From Bathynomus jamesi (lineage: Eukaryota; Arthropoda; Malacostraca; Isopoda; Cirolanidae), in contig JAJOZX010002576.1 of assembly GCA_023014485.1 (NCBI GenBank), positions 570,858-634,857 of the forward strand: DNA of 64,000 nucleotides, in the 5' to 3' direction. The notes below the pieces were generated by a model. It had not been told where the DNA came from. It did no database searches and saw only the letters and a program-made list of their open reading frames with translations. How positions within the stretch are numbered: position 1 is the stretch's first letter; each line of letters starts with the position of its first letter. Of this stretch, positions 35,672-47,267 are shown in pieces. Made by a program: the position numbers and the translations under genes.

Positions 35672-36165
35672 ACTAGCGGAGCGACTCGGCTTTGCCCGGG
35701 TGGAAGTTGAACGCTGAGAACCCACTAACGAAAATATCACGACTTAACCTAACCAATCGTCAAAGGTGTACAATTAACCTAACCGGGCATTTACTTAACC
35801 TAACCGGGCATTCAATAATTTTACCGTAGGTTTCTAGGTTAATTGAATGCCCGGTTAGGTCAACTGTACGCCCTTGATGATTGGTTAGGTTAAGTTGTGA
35901 TATTTTATGACGTGTCTATGATAGAGCTCCGCCCATTTTATGACGTGTTTATGATAGAGCTCCGCCCATTTTATGATGTCTATGATGTCACTATCTTTCA
36001 ACCAATCCGGAATACAGAGGCCTCCAGCGACCTCAGATGACCTCGGAGGCCGACGCCACATAGCCTATATTCTTTCCTGGCTTCAGTTACCCCTATCTCC
36101 CAAGTCTCATCTAAATCTGACCAGTGGTTTGGCCGGCCATAAGTAATAAAACTATAGTTATGAAA
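35672..36165 (+). mobile_element. RTE-like LINE/SINE tail interrupted by the hairpin core, locus 4
   Basis: It opens AAACTAGCGGAGCGACTCGG then CTTTGCCCGGGTGG and closes with AAGTCTCATCTAAATCTGAC then CAGTGGTTTGGCC. Both blocks are typical of arthropod RTE-type 3' sequences. The core repeat (CACTAACGAAAATATCACG onward) is inserted at 35724-35910. A 35-bp phrase with GATAGAGCTCCGCCC is tandemly repeated near 35918-35975. Confidence 0.7.
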
Positions 36166-36169
36166 ATTT

Positions 36170-36745
36170 ATGAGCTTCACAAATCTTGACACAATTGAAG
36201 CTCAAGATTTTCATGCCTGCGTCTTTTTCTATATAGAAAAGAACACAGCCATGAAAATCTTAAGCTTCACAAATCTTGATACAATGGGGTTCAGATGTGA
36301 AATCTACCTACCTCCCTACACCTACCTACCTGCCTATACCTACCTACCTGCCTATACCTACCTACCTATATTCTACCTACCTACCTACACCTGCCTATGC
36401 CTACCTACCTACCTACATTTACCTATACCTACCTACCTACCTACACCCCTACTTACCTATACCTACCTATTTCATACCTACCTCTTACCTATACCTACCT
36501 ATTCCATACCTACCTATACCATTCCTACCCACCTTCCTACCTACCTACCCTACCTACCTATTCCTACCCACCTATCTACCTATTCCTACCTACCTACCTA
36601 TACCTACCTACAATGTGAAGCTTAAGATTTTCATGGCTCTGTTCTTTTCTATATAGAAAAGAACGCAGCCATGAAAAACTTAAGCTTCACAAATCTTGAT
36701 ACAATGGGTTCGGATGTGAAGCTTAAGATTTTCATTGCCGCATTC
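36170..36745. repeat. Palindromic repeat pair enclosing a CTAC array
   Basis: A palindrome built on GAAGCTTAAGATTTTCATGG and the self-complementary TTTTCTATATAGAAAAGAAC occurs at 36170-36290 and again at 36612-36745. Between them lies an irregular (CTAC/CCTA)n array (36303-36612). The frames across the array code only Tyr/Leu/Pro/Thr repeats and are not genes. Confidence 0.88.
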
Positions 36746-36771
36746 TTTTCTATAGTTTATATTGTTTCAGT

Positions 36772-36930
36772 CCGGAAGAAAGTAAGAAACGGCCTCCAGC
36801 GGCCTCAGATGACCTCGAAGGCCGACGCCACACAACCTATGTTCTTCCCCGACCTCAGTTATCCCTATCCACTAAGTCTCATCCAAATCTGGCCAGTGGT
36901 TTGGCCGGCCATAAGTAAAAAAGTTTGCAG
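36772..36930 (+). mobile_element. RTE-like tail, second copy
   Basis: Shares CGGCCTCAGATGACCTCGAA, CTATGTTCTTCCCCGACCTC and CCAGTGGTTTGGCCGGCCAT with 36.02-36.15 kb in the same orientation. The palindrome/CTAC block lies between the two copies. Confidence 0.75.
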
Positions 36931-37135
36931 TTCGCAGTTCGCAGTTCGACCGCCAAAATTATTATTATACAGTAGATTGAAAGTCAGAGGTTACGATTCC
37001 GGTTTTACTTTGAAAATAAAACCAAAGATTGACAACGAAAACCGGAGCTTTGGCAACCCGACAATTAGGACAGGCCGGTTTCCTACTTTGTTGAGAACTT
37101 ACATTAAGCTGCAACTACCCTCGAAACAATTGTCG

Positions 37136-37430
37136 TTTATTAAACGTTTATGAACGTTCATTAGACGTTTTATAAAAGTTTATGGATGTTCATTAGACGT
37201 TCAATAAAAATTTAAGAACGCTCATTAGATGTTTTATAAAAAAAATTAAAACGTTCATTACACGTTTTATAATTTTTTGTGAACGTTCATTACACGTTTT
37301 ATAGAAGTTTATGGACGTTCGTTAGACGTTCTATATTTTTTAGAACGTTCATTACACGTTTTATAAATTTATATGAACGTTCATTAGACGTTTTATGAAC
37401 GTTCAGTAAACGAACCTTTGTTTTCTGGTT
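37136..37430. repeat. Minisatellite of ACGTTCATTAGACG units
   Basis: About eight irregular units of 35-42 bp containing GAACGTTCATTAGACGTTTT with variable A/T spacers. Confidence 0.9.
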
Positions 37431-37718
37431 ATAGACAAACCTTCCAGGATTGGGAAAGAAGGCGGAAGGGGTTTTTAGTTAAAGAGGTTAACCCTTCCCT
37501 TCATTGGGGTAACCAGGCTCCTTCCGCCCTCTCTCCTCTGTAACCCCCCCCCCCATCATACTCAGTAGTCATCTCCACCTGCTGGCAAAACTTTTTCGCC
37601 AACTATTTTTCATAATCTACTTTTAAAGAAATAAAATGTCTCATCTATTTAAGAAAAAGTTAAATAAAGAACGTATGAATAATTTACTTAATCTATTAAA
37701 AGTTGCATGGGAGAGAGA

Positions 37719-37749
<31 letters not shown>

Positions 37750-38927
37750 GATATTAATAATAATAATATATAGTAATTGTTTCAGAATAGTACAAAAGTA
37801 GTTTAAAAGTAGTAAAAGGGTGAACAAGGTTGGCGAAACAAAAGTTGCGATTGTGATTACCATTAATTCTACAAAATGTTGCTACACCTCTATTTTAAGT
37901 CCAACTTGGGGCCACGCTTTTCCTCTTCCTCCTCCTGTATCCGCATCTTTCCCACCTCCTCTTATATATCAATACTAATACTAAAATTGTTGGTAAATAT
38001 AAATCTAATAAAGTCAATTTGTTGGTAAAACAGAAAGTAAGCATTTTAGGTCTTTTTCTATCCTTAGGCTGATGTAGCCATAAAAGGGCATCGGTATATA
38101 TCTTTTGTTTTTTTGAACGGTTAGGATGGGGAGTTGGGGGGTTAAAACGATAAATCAAATAGTTTCGGATATGTTTCATGACCAAATCCTTTGAATAAGA
38201 ATTAGAATTAAAACTCATGTCGGAATGAAAAGAAAAGTAATGGAAGCAAATCTTGAAAGCACCGTCAATATGCGTTTTTATGAAATTAACTTTAAACCAA
38301 AAGGAATGTCACTTGAAAAATGTGCACCTACAGTGGACCACTGAAAGTTTTGTTACGGTATATTGAAGTTTTAAAATTCCGCTTTAGATTAGCCTTTTTT
38401 TTTTGGTGTAACTGAACTACTCGTATATGAGACAAGGGATTCAATTACTGCAGGTTCTGTGAGTTGCTCCGATGAATTAGGCCATCAGTAGGTTGATTTA
38501 GGATGACATTTACGTCACGTTTCTTAAGATTTCCTATTCTCTGCATTATTCTTCTTCAAGTGTATAGAGGAGGCTTCAAATATACTAGGGATAGCTCCAT
38601 TTCAAAGCCGAACACTCGATAAAGATGTTCTGTCAATATCTTCTTCTCGAAAGTGCTTTGAGCACAAACGTGTATGCCTAAGGAACAAAATCTTTTCGGA
38701 GTGTCGTCCAGATCCATTCCTGTCGAAACGTCTCATTTTGGAAAGCCTGCTAAAAGCTGTAAGTTAAAAGAGAAAACTTACATTCAAAAGAATCAATTAT
38801 CATAGTTATAGTATATAATAATTATAGTATATAATAATAAAAATAAAGGTGCAAATGAAAATGAAAAATTGAGCAGAGCCTCCGGCCACCTATTGGCCAT
38901 TAGGCCCATTACCATATTTGTAATATA
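37431..38927. other. No gene recognised
   Basis: Includes an (ACT)n run (37721-37749) and a C-rich stretch (37535-37553). No coding or transposon signal is strong enough to call. Confidence 0.55.
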
Positions 38928-39090
38928 CAGGGTGTTTCATGTCGACCCTAGAAATATGGAAAAGAAACACTTCATATTAGTTACGGAATTACTATGACAA
39001 ACTTCAAATACCAAATACCAAATACAAATTCAGGAATTTGTAGTTTGTATTTGGTATTTGGTATTTCTAAGGTCGACCTGAAACACCCTG
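38928..39090. mobile_element. Mariner-type MITE
   Basis: CAGGGTGTTTCATGTCGACC and CAGGGTGTTTCAGGTCGACC (right end, read inward) are flanked by TA on both sides. The 163-bp interior is itself partly palindromic (CAAATACCAAATA and its complement). Confidence 0.85.
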
Positions 39091-39660
39091 TATATAAAGC
39101 TACACTATTACCTACATATAAAATTACATTATTTTATGGGGTCCACTCTACAGTAAAATATTTTGAAACCAATATCCAGCTCATGGCCGTCTTGACTCAT
39201 AAGCAGGAAATGTTTTTAAACAAGCCTTGAACAACATTATCAGTAATCTGGCATGAATAAAAATATTTGTAGTGACTTACCTGTTGAATGTAATTGAGGG
39301 ATTCAACATCTTCTTAAACTTTTTTGTAGATCCGTAGGCAGTACATGATGCAGGCACTCTTGACCAATAGCCAAGCGAAACTCCTCATCGCATGACACGC
39401 GCAGCATTACTGCAGCGATGTTTTGCCAACACCAAGATGGCGGCGGGCTTTATCTTTCATGTTTATTTCTGTACAGATAATGTGCATAACGTAATATATA
39501 GTAAAGTTAAGTTAAGTTTAAGTGAAGAAATTCTGTTTGAAATAAAGTCACAAAGATAAGTTAAACACTTTCGTGATTCGAAAATAAACATAATTTATGT
39601 TTAATTTAAACATATTGTTGTTTGAAAGACACATTCGCGGATTTTGCTCAATCAACTAAA

Positions 39661-39703
<43 letters not shown>

Positions 39704-40709
39704 CAACTGATATCCCTCGCCAGAAAGAGATTTTCTCTACTCTCATGGTGGCACAACACCGTGAAGTATAAACGACTGAATATATCATTTGCTGCATAAA
39801 CACCTTTCACGGCGGGAGACTCAATTTGAAACTGGACGATATTCAAAGAGTTGGCAGATACGTACACATAACAGACATTCAATTACAGAAAACACGCTCA
39901 CACACTTACCTGGCTTGTTAATATCTTTAAGAATAGAGTAGAAGATAATTTGTAGAAACATAATTCATAACGAACAAAAAAGAGCTTTGAAAAAATGCAT
40001 GGCATGCATTAGTTGAGGTGGAATTGCGATTCTGCCGTCAGGATTTCTTTTTTCCTCTTCTTTCTTTTGGATGGCTGGATTCATGTAGCGGGTGAGGGCA
40101 TGGTGTGGAAAATCTGATTTCTGCAATTAATTCATGTTTTCACCTATTTCCTGTAGAAGCATTTCATCACTTTGCCGGCGTGATGGCTTTGCGCGTACAT
40201 GGGTGTAGACATGAAGAGTGTAACCTTTACCCATCTTTTAATCTTTTTGGGGCTAGGTTGAAGTTGGTCATGGACTCTTTGTTGGACCAATATGTCGATA
40301 AATAGAGCTGTAAATATTTTGCATAAAATCAAAACCATATGTTCGAAATTTTTTTGACGATCTCAAGTGGTTGATGTGTGATCGGCACAAGTATATTAGT
40401 GGTTAGTTTATACAGCGGTGCTATTTAGTGTGCGATCTCGATGTGTGCATAGCGTAATTGTAGAGCTAGCTTATATATTTGCTTCTTTCCTATAAAATTT
40501 CCTTGGCTACATTTCCAGGGTCGAGGTATTTTTTTCAACCTTTTTCCGTACCCGCCTCTGGCGGGGAGGGAGCGGAGGGTGGGGAGAGAACCTTATGATT
40601 TTCTATCCAGTTTTCTACGACTGCTAGAATATGTTAAAAAGGAACCAGCTTAATAAGACGAACTTCCCGAGTGGACCGAAAGGTCTTTGAGGTTTCCTTT
40701 TGTCCTTCA

Positions 40710-40720
<11 letters not shown>
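39091..40720. other. No gene recognised
   Basis: Contains a (CT)n run at 39662-39700. No supported coding region; the short frames at 40.1-40.3 kb show no domain. Confidence 0.55.

Positions 40721-40787
<67 letters not shown>
40721..40787. repeat. (CT)n(CA)n microsatellite
   Basis: Compound dinucleotide array next to the palindrome that follows. Confidence 0.96.
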
Positions 40788-40789
<2 letters not shown>

Positions 40790-40814
40790 TTATATATATG
40801 ATATATACTGTATA

Positions 40815-41404
40815 TTAGGGTGGAGTGAAAAATATATTTTTTTTAATTTCAAAATGATTGGGGTAGGGAAAGTTGCGTAATTATGTGAAACGTACTGTGT
40901 GAAATTTTTGTAATCGTACGGCTATAATTAAATTGTGCACACTGAACTCAAGTTTTTAAAAATTGGCAAAATTACTAAAATTTCGCCATTTTTATTTTCA
41001 GTTTTTTTTGGACACGTACTGTGTGAAATTTTTGTAATTTTGTAATTTAATTTAAAAAACTGAAAATAAAAATGGCGAAATTTTTGTAATTTTGTAATTT
41101 AATTTAAAAAAACTGAAAAAAAAATGGCGAAATTTTTGTAATTTTGTAATTTAATTTAAAAAAACTGAAAATAAAAATGGCGAAATTTTTGTAATTTTGT
41201 AATTTAATTTAAAAAAACTGAAAATAAAAATGGCGAAATTTTAGTAATTTTGCCAATTTTTAAAAACTTTGAGTTCAGTGTGCACAATTTAATTATAGCC
41301 GTACGATTACAAAAGTTTCACACAGTACGTTTCACATAAATACGCAACTTTCCCTACCCCAATCATTTTGAAAAAAAAATATAAAAATTTTCACTCCACC
41401 CTAA
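40815..41404. mobile_element. Long palindromic element with internal tandem repeat
   Basis: The ends TTAGGGTGGAGTGAAAA and their complement start arms of about 190 bp that share GATTGGGGTAGGGAAAGTTG and AATTAAATTGTGCACACTGA. The middle holds four tandem units of about 52 bp containing AAACTGAAAATAAAAATGGC. Compound microsatellites lie at both borders: (CT)n(CA)n to the left and (TA)n(GA)n to the right. Confidence 0.88.
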
Positions 41405-41410
41405 TATATT

Positions 41411-41502
<92 letters not shown>

Positions 41503-41503
41503 C
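41405..41503. repeat. (TA)n(GA)n microsatellite
   Basis: About 50 bp of TA then about 45 bp of GA with one interruption. Confidence 0.97.
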
Positions 41504-41985
41504 ACACCTGAGTAAGAACAATGCCTGGAGACGAAATTCCTTCCTCGATGTAAACAACAAACACCATAGCTTCGTATAAATTGTACCACGCAAGAGAACA
41601 AACAAGGTCTTCATCGAGGACTATAAAATCACCATCCCAGTCCTCATTCTTTCTTCAATTCACTCTCCAACCATCATCACAGACACTTCGGCTCACCTCA
41701 TCAACTTCACTCGACCAACAAACACTCAACGCTTCAAACGTCGATTCTCACTTCTATTCAACATAGACCGAATTGCCGTTGCAACTTGGAGTCGCCTCAA
41801 TAATTCCATGGAAAAGCATCGTTGATGAACCTCGACAATCTTTTCCTCGATCTCTTTGTCAGTTCAACGACAGTGAGGCACTGAAACGCTTGCACACCTC
41901 TTGTTTTTGTATGTATAGTATACCTTTGTAATTTTCTACTCAATTTGTGTATTTTCAGTGAATAGACTGCAAATCGTACTTCCCT
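41504..41985. other. No gene recognised
   Basis: Sequence of fairly even base composition without recognisable domains or inverted ends. Confidence 0.5.
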
Positions 41986-41990
41986 TGTCA

Positions 41991-42035
<45 letters not shown>

Positions 42036-42336
42036 GCGCCTCGGTGGTGTAGTGGTTAGCGTCGCTGACTACGAATCTATCGGCCCCGGGTTCGAGACCC
42101 GACGGCAGCCGGCGCGCAGCAAAACCCAGCTGTTCATCCTTCCACACAATAAAGAAAGTGGTTGGTAGATAAATGGGTACCCTAGGTGGCCTAGTGGTTA
42201 AGACGCTGGGCTGCTGATGGGGCGTGGTTCGGATTCCACGTTAAACTGTAGGTCTAAGGTGGAGTGAAAAGCTTGACCTTCGTCAGAATGAACAATTCGG
42301 GCGGAAGCTAACCAAAGATTAACCAAAGGTCAAAGG
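42036..42336 (+). mobile_element. SINE-2: unit with two tRNA-like heads
   Basis: The first head (42036-42107) has A box TGGTGTAGTGG and B box GGTTCGAGACC. A linker with CCCAGCTGTTCATCCTTCCA follows. The second head (42175-42249) has A box TGGCCTAGTGG and B box GGTTCGGATTCC. The body ends with GAATGAACAATTCGGGCGGA. (TA)n flanks both sides. Confidence 0.85.
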
Positions 42337-42370
<34 letters not shown>

Positions 42371-42374
<4 letters not shown>

Positions 42375-42649
42375 CCTTGGATTTGCTTCCGCCCGAATTG
42401 GTCATTCTGACTTGTCACCCCGCTTTAGACCTACAGTTTAACGTGGAATCCGAACCACGCCCCACCAGCAGCCCAGCGTCTTAACCACTAGGCTACCATG
42501 GGTACCCATTTATCTACCAACCAATTTCTGTCTTGTGGTCTTGTGTGGAAGGATGAACAGCTGGGTTTTGTTGCGCGCCGCCTGCCGTCACCAGGTCTGG
42601 ATCCCGGGACCGATGGATTCGTAGTCAGCGATGCTAACCACTACACCCA
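42371..42649 (-). mobile_element. SINE-2, inverted second copy
   Basis: Same dimeric unit on the minus strand, separated from the first copy by a (TA)n loop (42337-42369), so the pair is a palindrome. Both heads are recognisable; the first head's B box is altered (GATCCAGACC). Confidence 0.83.
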
Positions 42650-42843
42650 GCATTTTGTAAATGCTAAGGATTTTATAAATAACTTTGATAAACTTTAATA
42701 ACTTTTATTTTAATTGGATCATCCTCGGCAAAAAGCAATGTATCTCGGAAACGAAGCTATTGCAGATTTATGTGAATAAGAACTTTTTTGTTCACTCTGA
42801 CGTCTTGAATATGTATACTAATTTATGAAACATAATTTGATGA

Positions 42844-42849
<6 letters not shown>

Positions 42850-42883
<34 letters not shown>

Positions 42884-42894
42884 TATATATATAT
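42850..42894. repeat. (TA)n microsatellite
   Basis: TA run adjoining the next SINE-1 pair. Confidence 0.95.
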
Positions 42895-42961
42895 AGAAAC
42901 GACGTAAGTATAGAGGAGTGTTCTGCACACGAGGAAGAGAAATAACGAACAAATGAAAAAT

Positions 42962-43039
42962 GAGGTAACCGCCCGGGAATCGAACCCAGGATCTTCCGAT
43001 TGCCGGTCAGATATGCTATCCACTACACCACAGGCCTCG
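42962..43039 (-). ncRNA. tRNA-derived SINE head (SINE-1)
   Basis: B box GGTTCGATTCC is intact; the A-box region reads TGGTGTAGTGG. Confidence 0.8.
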
Positions 43040-43221
43040 ATCAGTCAGAAGTCGTAATTCTCCTACATAGGGCAGAACACTCCTCTATACTTACGTCGTT
43101 TCTATACATTAATATACTGCGTGGTCATTGCAGTTAAATATACATATTCACGATTTGCGAGGGTGCCCTCTCAAGGCATTGGTTTCTGCCCTATGTAGGA
43201 GAATTACGACTTCTGACTGAT

Positions 43222-43298
43222 CGAGGTCCGTGATGTAGTGGTAGCATATCTGACCGGCAATCGGAAGATCCTGGGTTCGATTCCCGGGCGGGGACCTC
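43222..43298 (+). ncRNA. tRNA-derived SINE head (SINE-1)
   Basis: A box altered to TGATGTAGTGG; B box GGTTCGATTCC intact. Confidence 0.8.
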
Positions 43299-43421
43299 AT
43301 TTTTCATTTGTTCGTTATTTCTCTTCCTCGTTTGCAGAACATTCCTCTATACTTACGTCGTTTCTATACATTAATATACTGCGTGGTCATTGCAGTTAAA
43401 TGTGTATATATATATATAATT

Positions 43422-43584
43422 TTTTTATTGGGGTTGTTTAACCTCCTTCGCAACATCTAAGGTCATATGACGGAGGGGACCTACAGCTTTACGTGGGATC
43501 CGAACCACGGGTCGCTACATAATCTGGGCGCGGAGGACGGTCTCCCATCCAACTTCTACCCAGACCCAATGTCGCTTAACTTCG

Positions 43585-43587
<3 letters not shown>
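43422..43587 (-). mobile_element. SINE-3: 5S rRNA-derived SINE, best copy
   Basis: The minus strand reads GCGAAGTTAAGCGACATTGG, then GTCTGGGTAGAAGTTGGATG and GGAGACCGTCC, preserving the A-box, intermediate and C-box regions of 5S rRNA in order. Then GTGGTTCGGATCCCACGTAA and CCGTCATATGACC follow as in other copies. It borders a (CT)n(TA)n microsatellite. Confidence 0.87.

Positions 43588-43676
<89 letters not shown>
43588..43676. repeat. (CT)n(TA)n microsatellite
   Basis: Compound array at the 5' side of the SINE-3 copy. Confidence 0.96.
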
Positions 43677-43680
<4 letters not shown>

Positions 43681-44337
43681 GCTACCAATGTGACCACCGT
43701 TGCATAGTGACTACCCGACTAAACTGACCACTTCTCTACGATCCCGGCAAATATCATATACAGGGTGAAGCAGAAGTCGTCGGGCACCCTTGAGTAAATT
43801 ACAGTAAAGCGCTAAAATCGTTCACCGCAGGTTAAATACCAGTCAGTATTCGAAATAATGACCATTAAGTTGAAAACAATTTTTGATTCGCTGTACACAT
43901 GATGATCTGAACACTTTCTAGGCACCTTAACGCTGATCATGGAACAGTAAAATCTAATTTTTTTCTTTCAATTAATCTATGTCTCTGAGTCATTCAACTT
44001 AGACGACGAAGAAACGGTAATTAACAATCAACAAACATCATATGCACAGCAAATCGGAAAATGTTTTCAAATTAATGGCCACCAGTTCGAATACCGAATG
44101 TTATTTATTGTATGGTGCACGACTTTTGCGCCACGCTGTATATTTACAATGCAATTTTTCTCAGTATAGTGACTACCAGCGTAATGTGGGAACTGACCGG
44201 TTTGTCCAGCAAAAAATTGTTCAGAATTTAATTTGTTAAAGTGACCGGACGATTTAATACAAAGGAATACAAAGGACACCAAACAGCAACAGACCGGCTG
44301 GTACCTGCGAAGCTGTCTGACGAGTGAAAATTCTTAT
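43677..44337. other. Mostly unassigned, with a solo mariner-type end
   Basis: TACAGGGTGAAGCAGAAGTC at about 43758 resembles a mariner terminus without a partner. Nothing else is recognised. Confidence 0.4.
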
Positions 44338-45149
44338 AAAGCAAAAAGGAAAGAATCCGAGTGAAAATTCTACAATACTATGCGCTAACAAATGTTTCCA
44401 ACTTGGGGTTCAAGGCAAGATAAGCATCTAGTCTCTCTTTGAAGGATTCGACAGAATTACTTTGAAATACGTTGGCTGGCAATCCATTCCACAAATTACA
44501 GTCGTGACCAAAAGTTTAAAGACAGTGCAAAAAAAAATAGCTTAAATTTGTCATTGTCTGAGTTATTACTGTTTTTCTACTTGGTTTATGACAATTTCTA
44601 TAATTTTGTCATAAATTCTGTCATAAATTCTTTCATAAATGTATAAATTTATTAGTTATTATTGTTATTCTGTCATAAACAGGTCAGGGTTCTGACTAAT
44701 CAGTTAATCAGTTAATCATTGTTTCGAATGTAATCATTAATTAATCCAAAAATATTTTTACAAAATGATGGGAAATGATTAATTTTCCTCATAATTTCAG
44801 CATCATTTTACCTTAAATTTTGTAATGTATCATTTGAATTTGGCACCTTTTTGCGTGTATAAACTGTCTAATCCGCCTATGTTTGATTTCTTGAACTAAA
44901 GCAAACTAAATGTTTGAGCAAAATGTTTTCTTCGGTCTTATCTCACGCAACAGAAACAATAAAGCTCTTTCTTACTCTTTTCAGAAGTATTTAACTTTTA
45001 ATCATTTTTAATCAGTTAATAATTGATAAATTATAAAATTTCATCATTCATCACTTTTTCCTAAAAATGATTAATTAACCATGCCCTAATCATAAATGTA
45101 TACATTTATTACGTTGTGAGTTGTTCATTAATGAACGGTCTTTTTTAGC

Positions 45150-45905
45150 TGGACGACACGACTTAAAACCAGCTTGCAGTAGACGCCTTCTGACAGATCT
45201 CTCACTGAGATGACATCCTGTTAAAATTAATTGAAGATTTTATACTTATTTCACATTATCTTGTATAAACCAATAAAATCCAGCTGTTTATGGCGAAAAA
45301 TTCGAAATTTGTTTAAAAATTAATGAAAGAGATCCGTCCTTCTCGGACTTTATTTTTGGACGGTATTGGAATACTTCGCGTAAAAATAGTCAAAATGAAT
45401 GGATTTTTTTAAGAAAGTTCCCATACCATTGAATTATGAAATAAATTAAATGGTCAATTTTAATGATTTTTACAGTATATTAATGGTATATTTAAGATTA
45501 TTTAGAAAATTCGGATTAAAATATAGAGAAAAGCAACTCTCTGAAAAGTTGGAATTATGAATATCGTTTCCTTAAATGCAAAATTATACTTTATTAAGAT
45601 TGCATTTTTATTAATTCATTCAAGTCATGAGCGAGACTTTTGATGATAATCTTCGATTGTTGATACACTTCCTTATGAGGATACGGTCTTCACGAGCAGA
45701 TGTTAATCTTGGTCTTCCAGCTCTCTTTTGTGGGACGATCAAGAGTGACATCTGCTCGTGAAGACCGCATCCTCATAAGGAAGTGTATCAACAATTGAAG
45801 GTCATCAAAAGTCTTGCTCATGACTTGAATGAATCAACAGGATGTCATCTCAGTGAGAGATCTGTCAGAAGGCGTCTACTGCAAGCTGGTTTTAAATCGT
45901 GTCGG
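45150..45905. repeat. Inverted duplication inside Tc1-A
   Basis: Two blocks of the transposase N-terminal coding part are present in both orientations. The GTCATCTCAGTGAGAGATCT block is at about 45155-45235 and 45835-45905. The TCATAAGGAAGTGTATCAAC block is at about 45650-45715 and 45745-45830. The axis is near 45730, and the left arm is expanded by about 380 bp of extra sequence. Confidence 0.8.
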
Positions 45906-46084
45906 GAGACTGGAAGAAAAGTAATTTTCTCAGAGGAGTCATCTTTTCATGGTTGAATGACAAATCTCTAGTACGTCAACGAACTGGTAAACGCTTTAAA
46001 CCAGAATGTTTCCAAACAACAGTGAAACACCCTGAGTATGTTATCATTTGGAGATGCTTTTCCTATCACGGAGTGGGACGGATG
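45899..46084 (+). pseudogene. Tc1-A transposase, catalytic domain part
   Basis: The plus strand reads VIFSEESSF-like (first acidic position), DKSLVRQRTGKRFKPECFQT and HPEYVIIWRCFSYHGVGRMY, typical of Tc1 transposases just before the second Asp. It is cut by Tc1-B at a TA within the codons for RMY; the frame resumes at 48481 for a short stretch (YILEKN). Confidence 0.82.
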
Positions 46085-46138
46085 TACAGGGGTTGGACAA
46101 AATAATATGAACACCTTGATAAATGGCGGTTTTTATTC

Positions 46139-47182
46139 TTAATATGGAGTTGGTCCTCCTTTAGCGGCAATAACAGCTGCAATGCGTCGGGGAATTGATT
46201 CATACAGCTTTTGGACAGTGGCTAGAGGAATCCTGAGCCATTCTTCGAGCAAACCCTGCTCCAGTTCCTCCAAAGACGCCGGCGGTGGGAATCGGCTTCT
46301 GACCTGCTGCTCCAACTGACACCACAGATGCTCGATAATGTTAAGATCCGGGGATTGTGGAGGCCAATCCAAGCGTTCTACTTAACTAACATGCTCTTCA
46401 AACCAGTTTTTAACGACCCCAGCGGTGTGGATTGGTGCATTATCATCCTGGAAGACGGCGCCGCCATTGGGAAACAGCGTTTGGACCATGGGATGGACCT
46501 GGTCAGCCAATATTGACAGATAGACCTGGGCGTTAACCCTACCATGCAGTACTACAGCTGGGCCAAGAGTATTCCATGATATTGCTGCTCAAACCATCAC
46601 AGATCCGCCTCCATGCTTAACGGTTGAGGTCAGGTAGTCGGGGTCATAAGCATCTTTAGGCTGTCTCCAGACGTAAACTCGACCGGAACATGGAAATAGC
46701 GTAAAGGAGGATTCGTCGGAGTAGACTACATTCTAAAGGAAGGGTTTGGCAATTGCCACCATCCCATGGTATCCAGCTCCATGGAGCTCGCGACGTACAG
46801 TTCTGGTCGATACCGGGCTTGCATGATGCTGGTTAAGCTCTGCAGTCACTTTTGGAGCTGTGGTCTTATGGCTCTTTGTCACAATGCGCTTTAGCACCCG
46901 GCGGTCTCGATCACACAGCTTCTTCTTGCGTCCACTATTGTATTTGTCGGTGCTTGTCTTTCCATGGTTTTGGTATGCAGACATGACCATAGAGACAGTT
47001 CCTCTGGATACATTGAACATCTGAGCGGTTTTCGTCACCGATGCACCAGCCATCCGCGCTCCGACAATTTGCCCTCTTTGGAAGTCTGACAGGTCTTTCA
47101 TAACTGCTAATTCATAATTCACTCGGATCTGTAAAAACAACGTGTGGGTTATAACATGACGTATACACTCTCTGTTACGCAT
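46139..47182 (-). pseudogene. Tc1-B transposase, lightly damaged
   Basis: The N-terminal frame (46733-47182) shows the Tc1 helix-turn-helix: LSDFQRGQIVGARMAGASVT, then FNVSRGTVSMVMSAY and the linker SGRKKKLCDRDRR. The C-terminal frame (46139-46372) has WPPQSPDLNIIEHLWCQLE with the last acidic residue of DD34E, then ESIPRRIAAVIAAKGGPTPY. The middle region (46373-46732) is shifted or stopped. DNA-binding and catalytic parts are in usual order and spacing. Confidence 0.9.
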
Positions 47183-47267
47183 TTAAATAGGTTTGCCAGT
47201 CATTTGAACGTTTACTTTGTGTCTGAGCAGTCCGTAAAGATAACCGGTGAAATCGGCGGGTGTTCAT

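Larger units (their letters stand above)
42895..43400. mobile_element. SINE-1 palindromic pair
   Basis: A minus unit (42895-43075) and a plus unit (about 43076-43400) share GAAACGACGTAAGTATAGAG and GACTTCTGACTGATCGAGG in inverted orientation. Both have tRNA-like heads. Confidence 0.87.

Noticed and set aside
36276..36656. Long open frames of Tyr/Leu/Pro/Thr repeats
   Set aside because: They are translations of the CTAC array in three frames; no start context or domain supports a gene.
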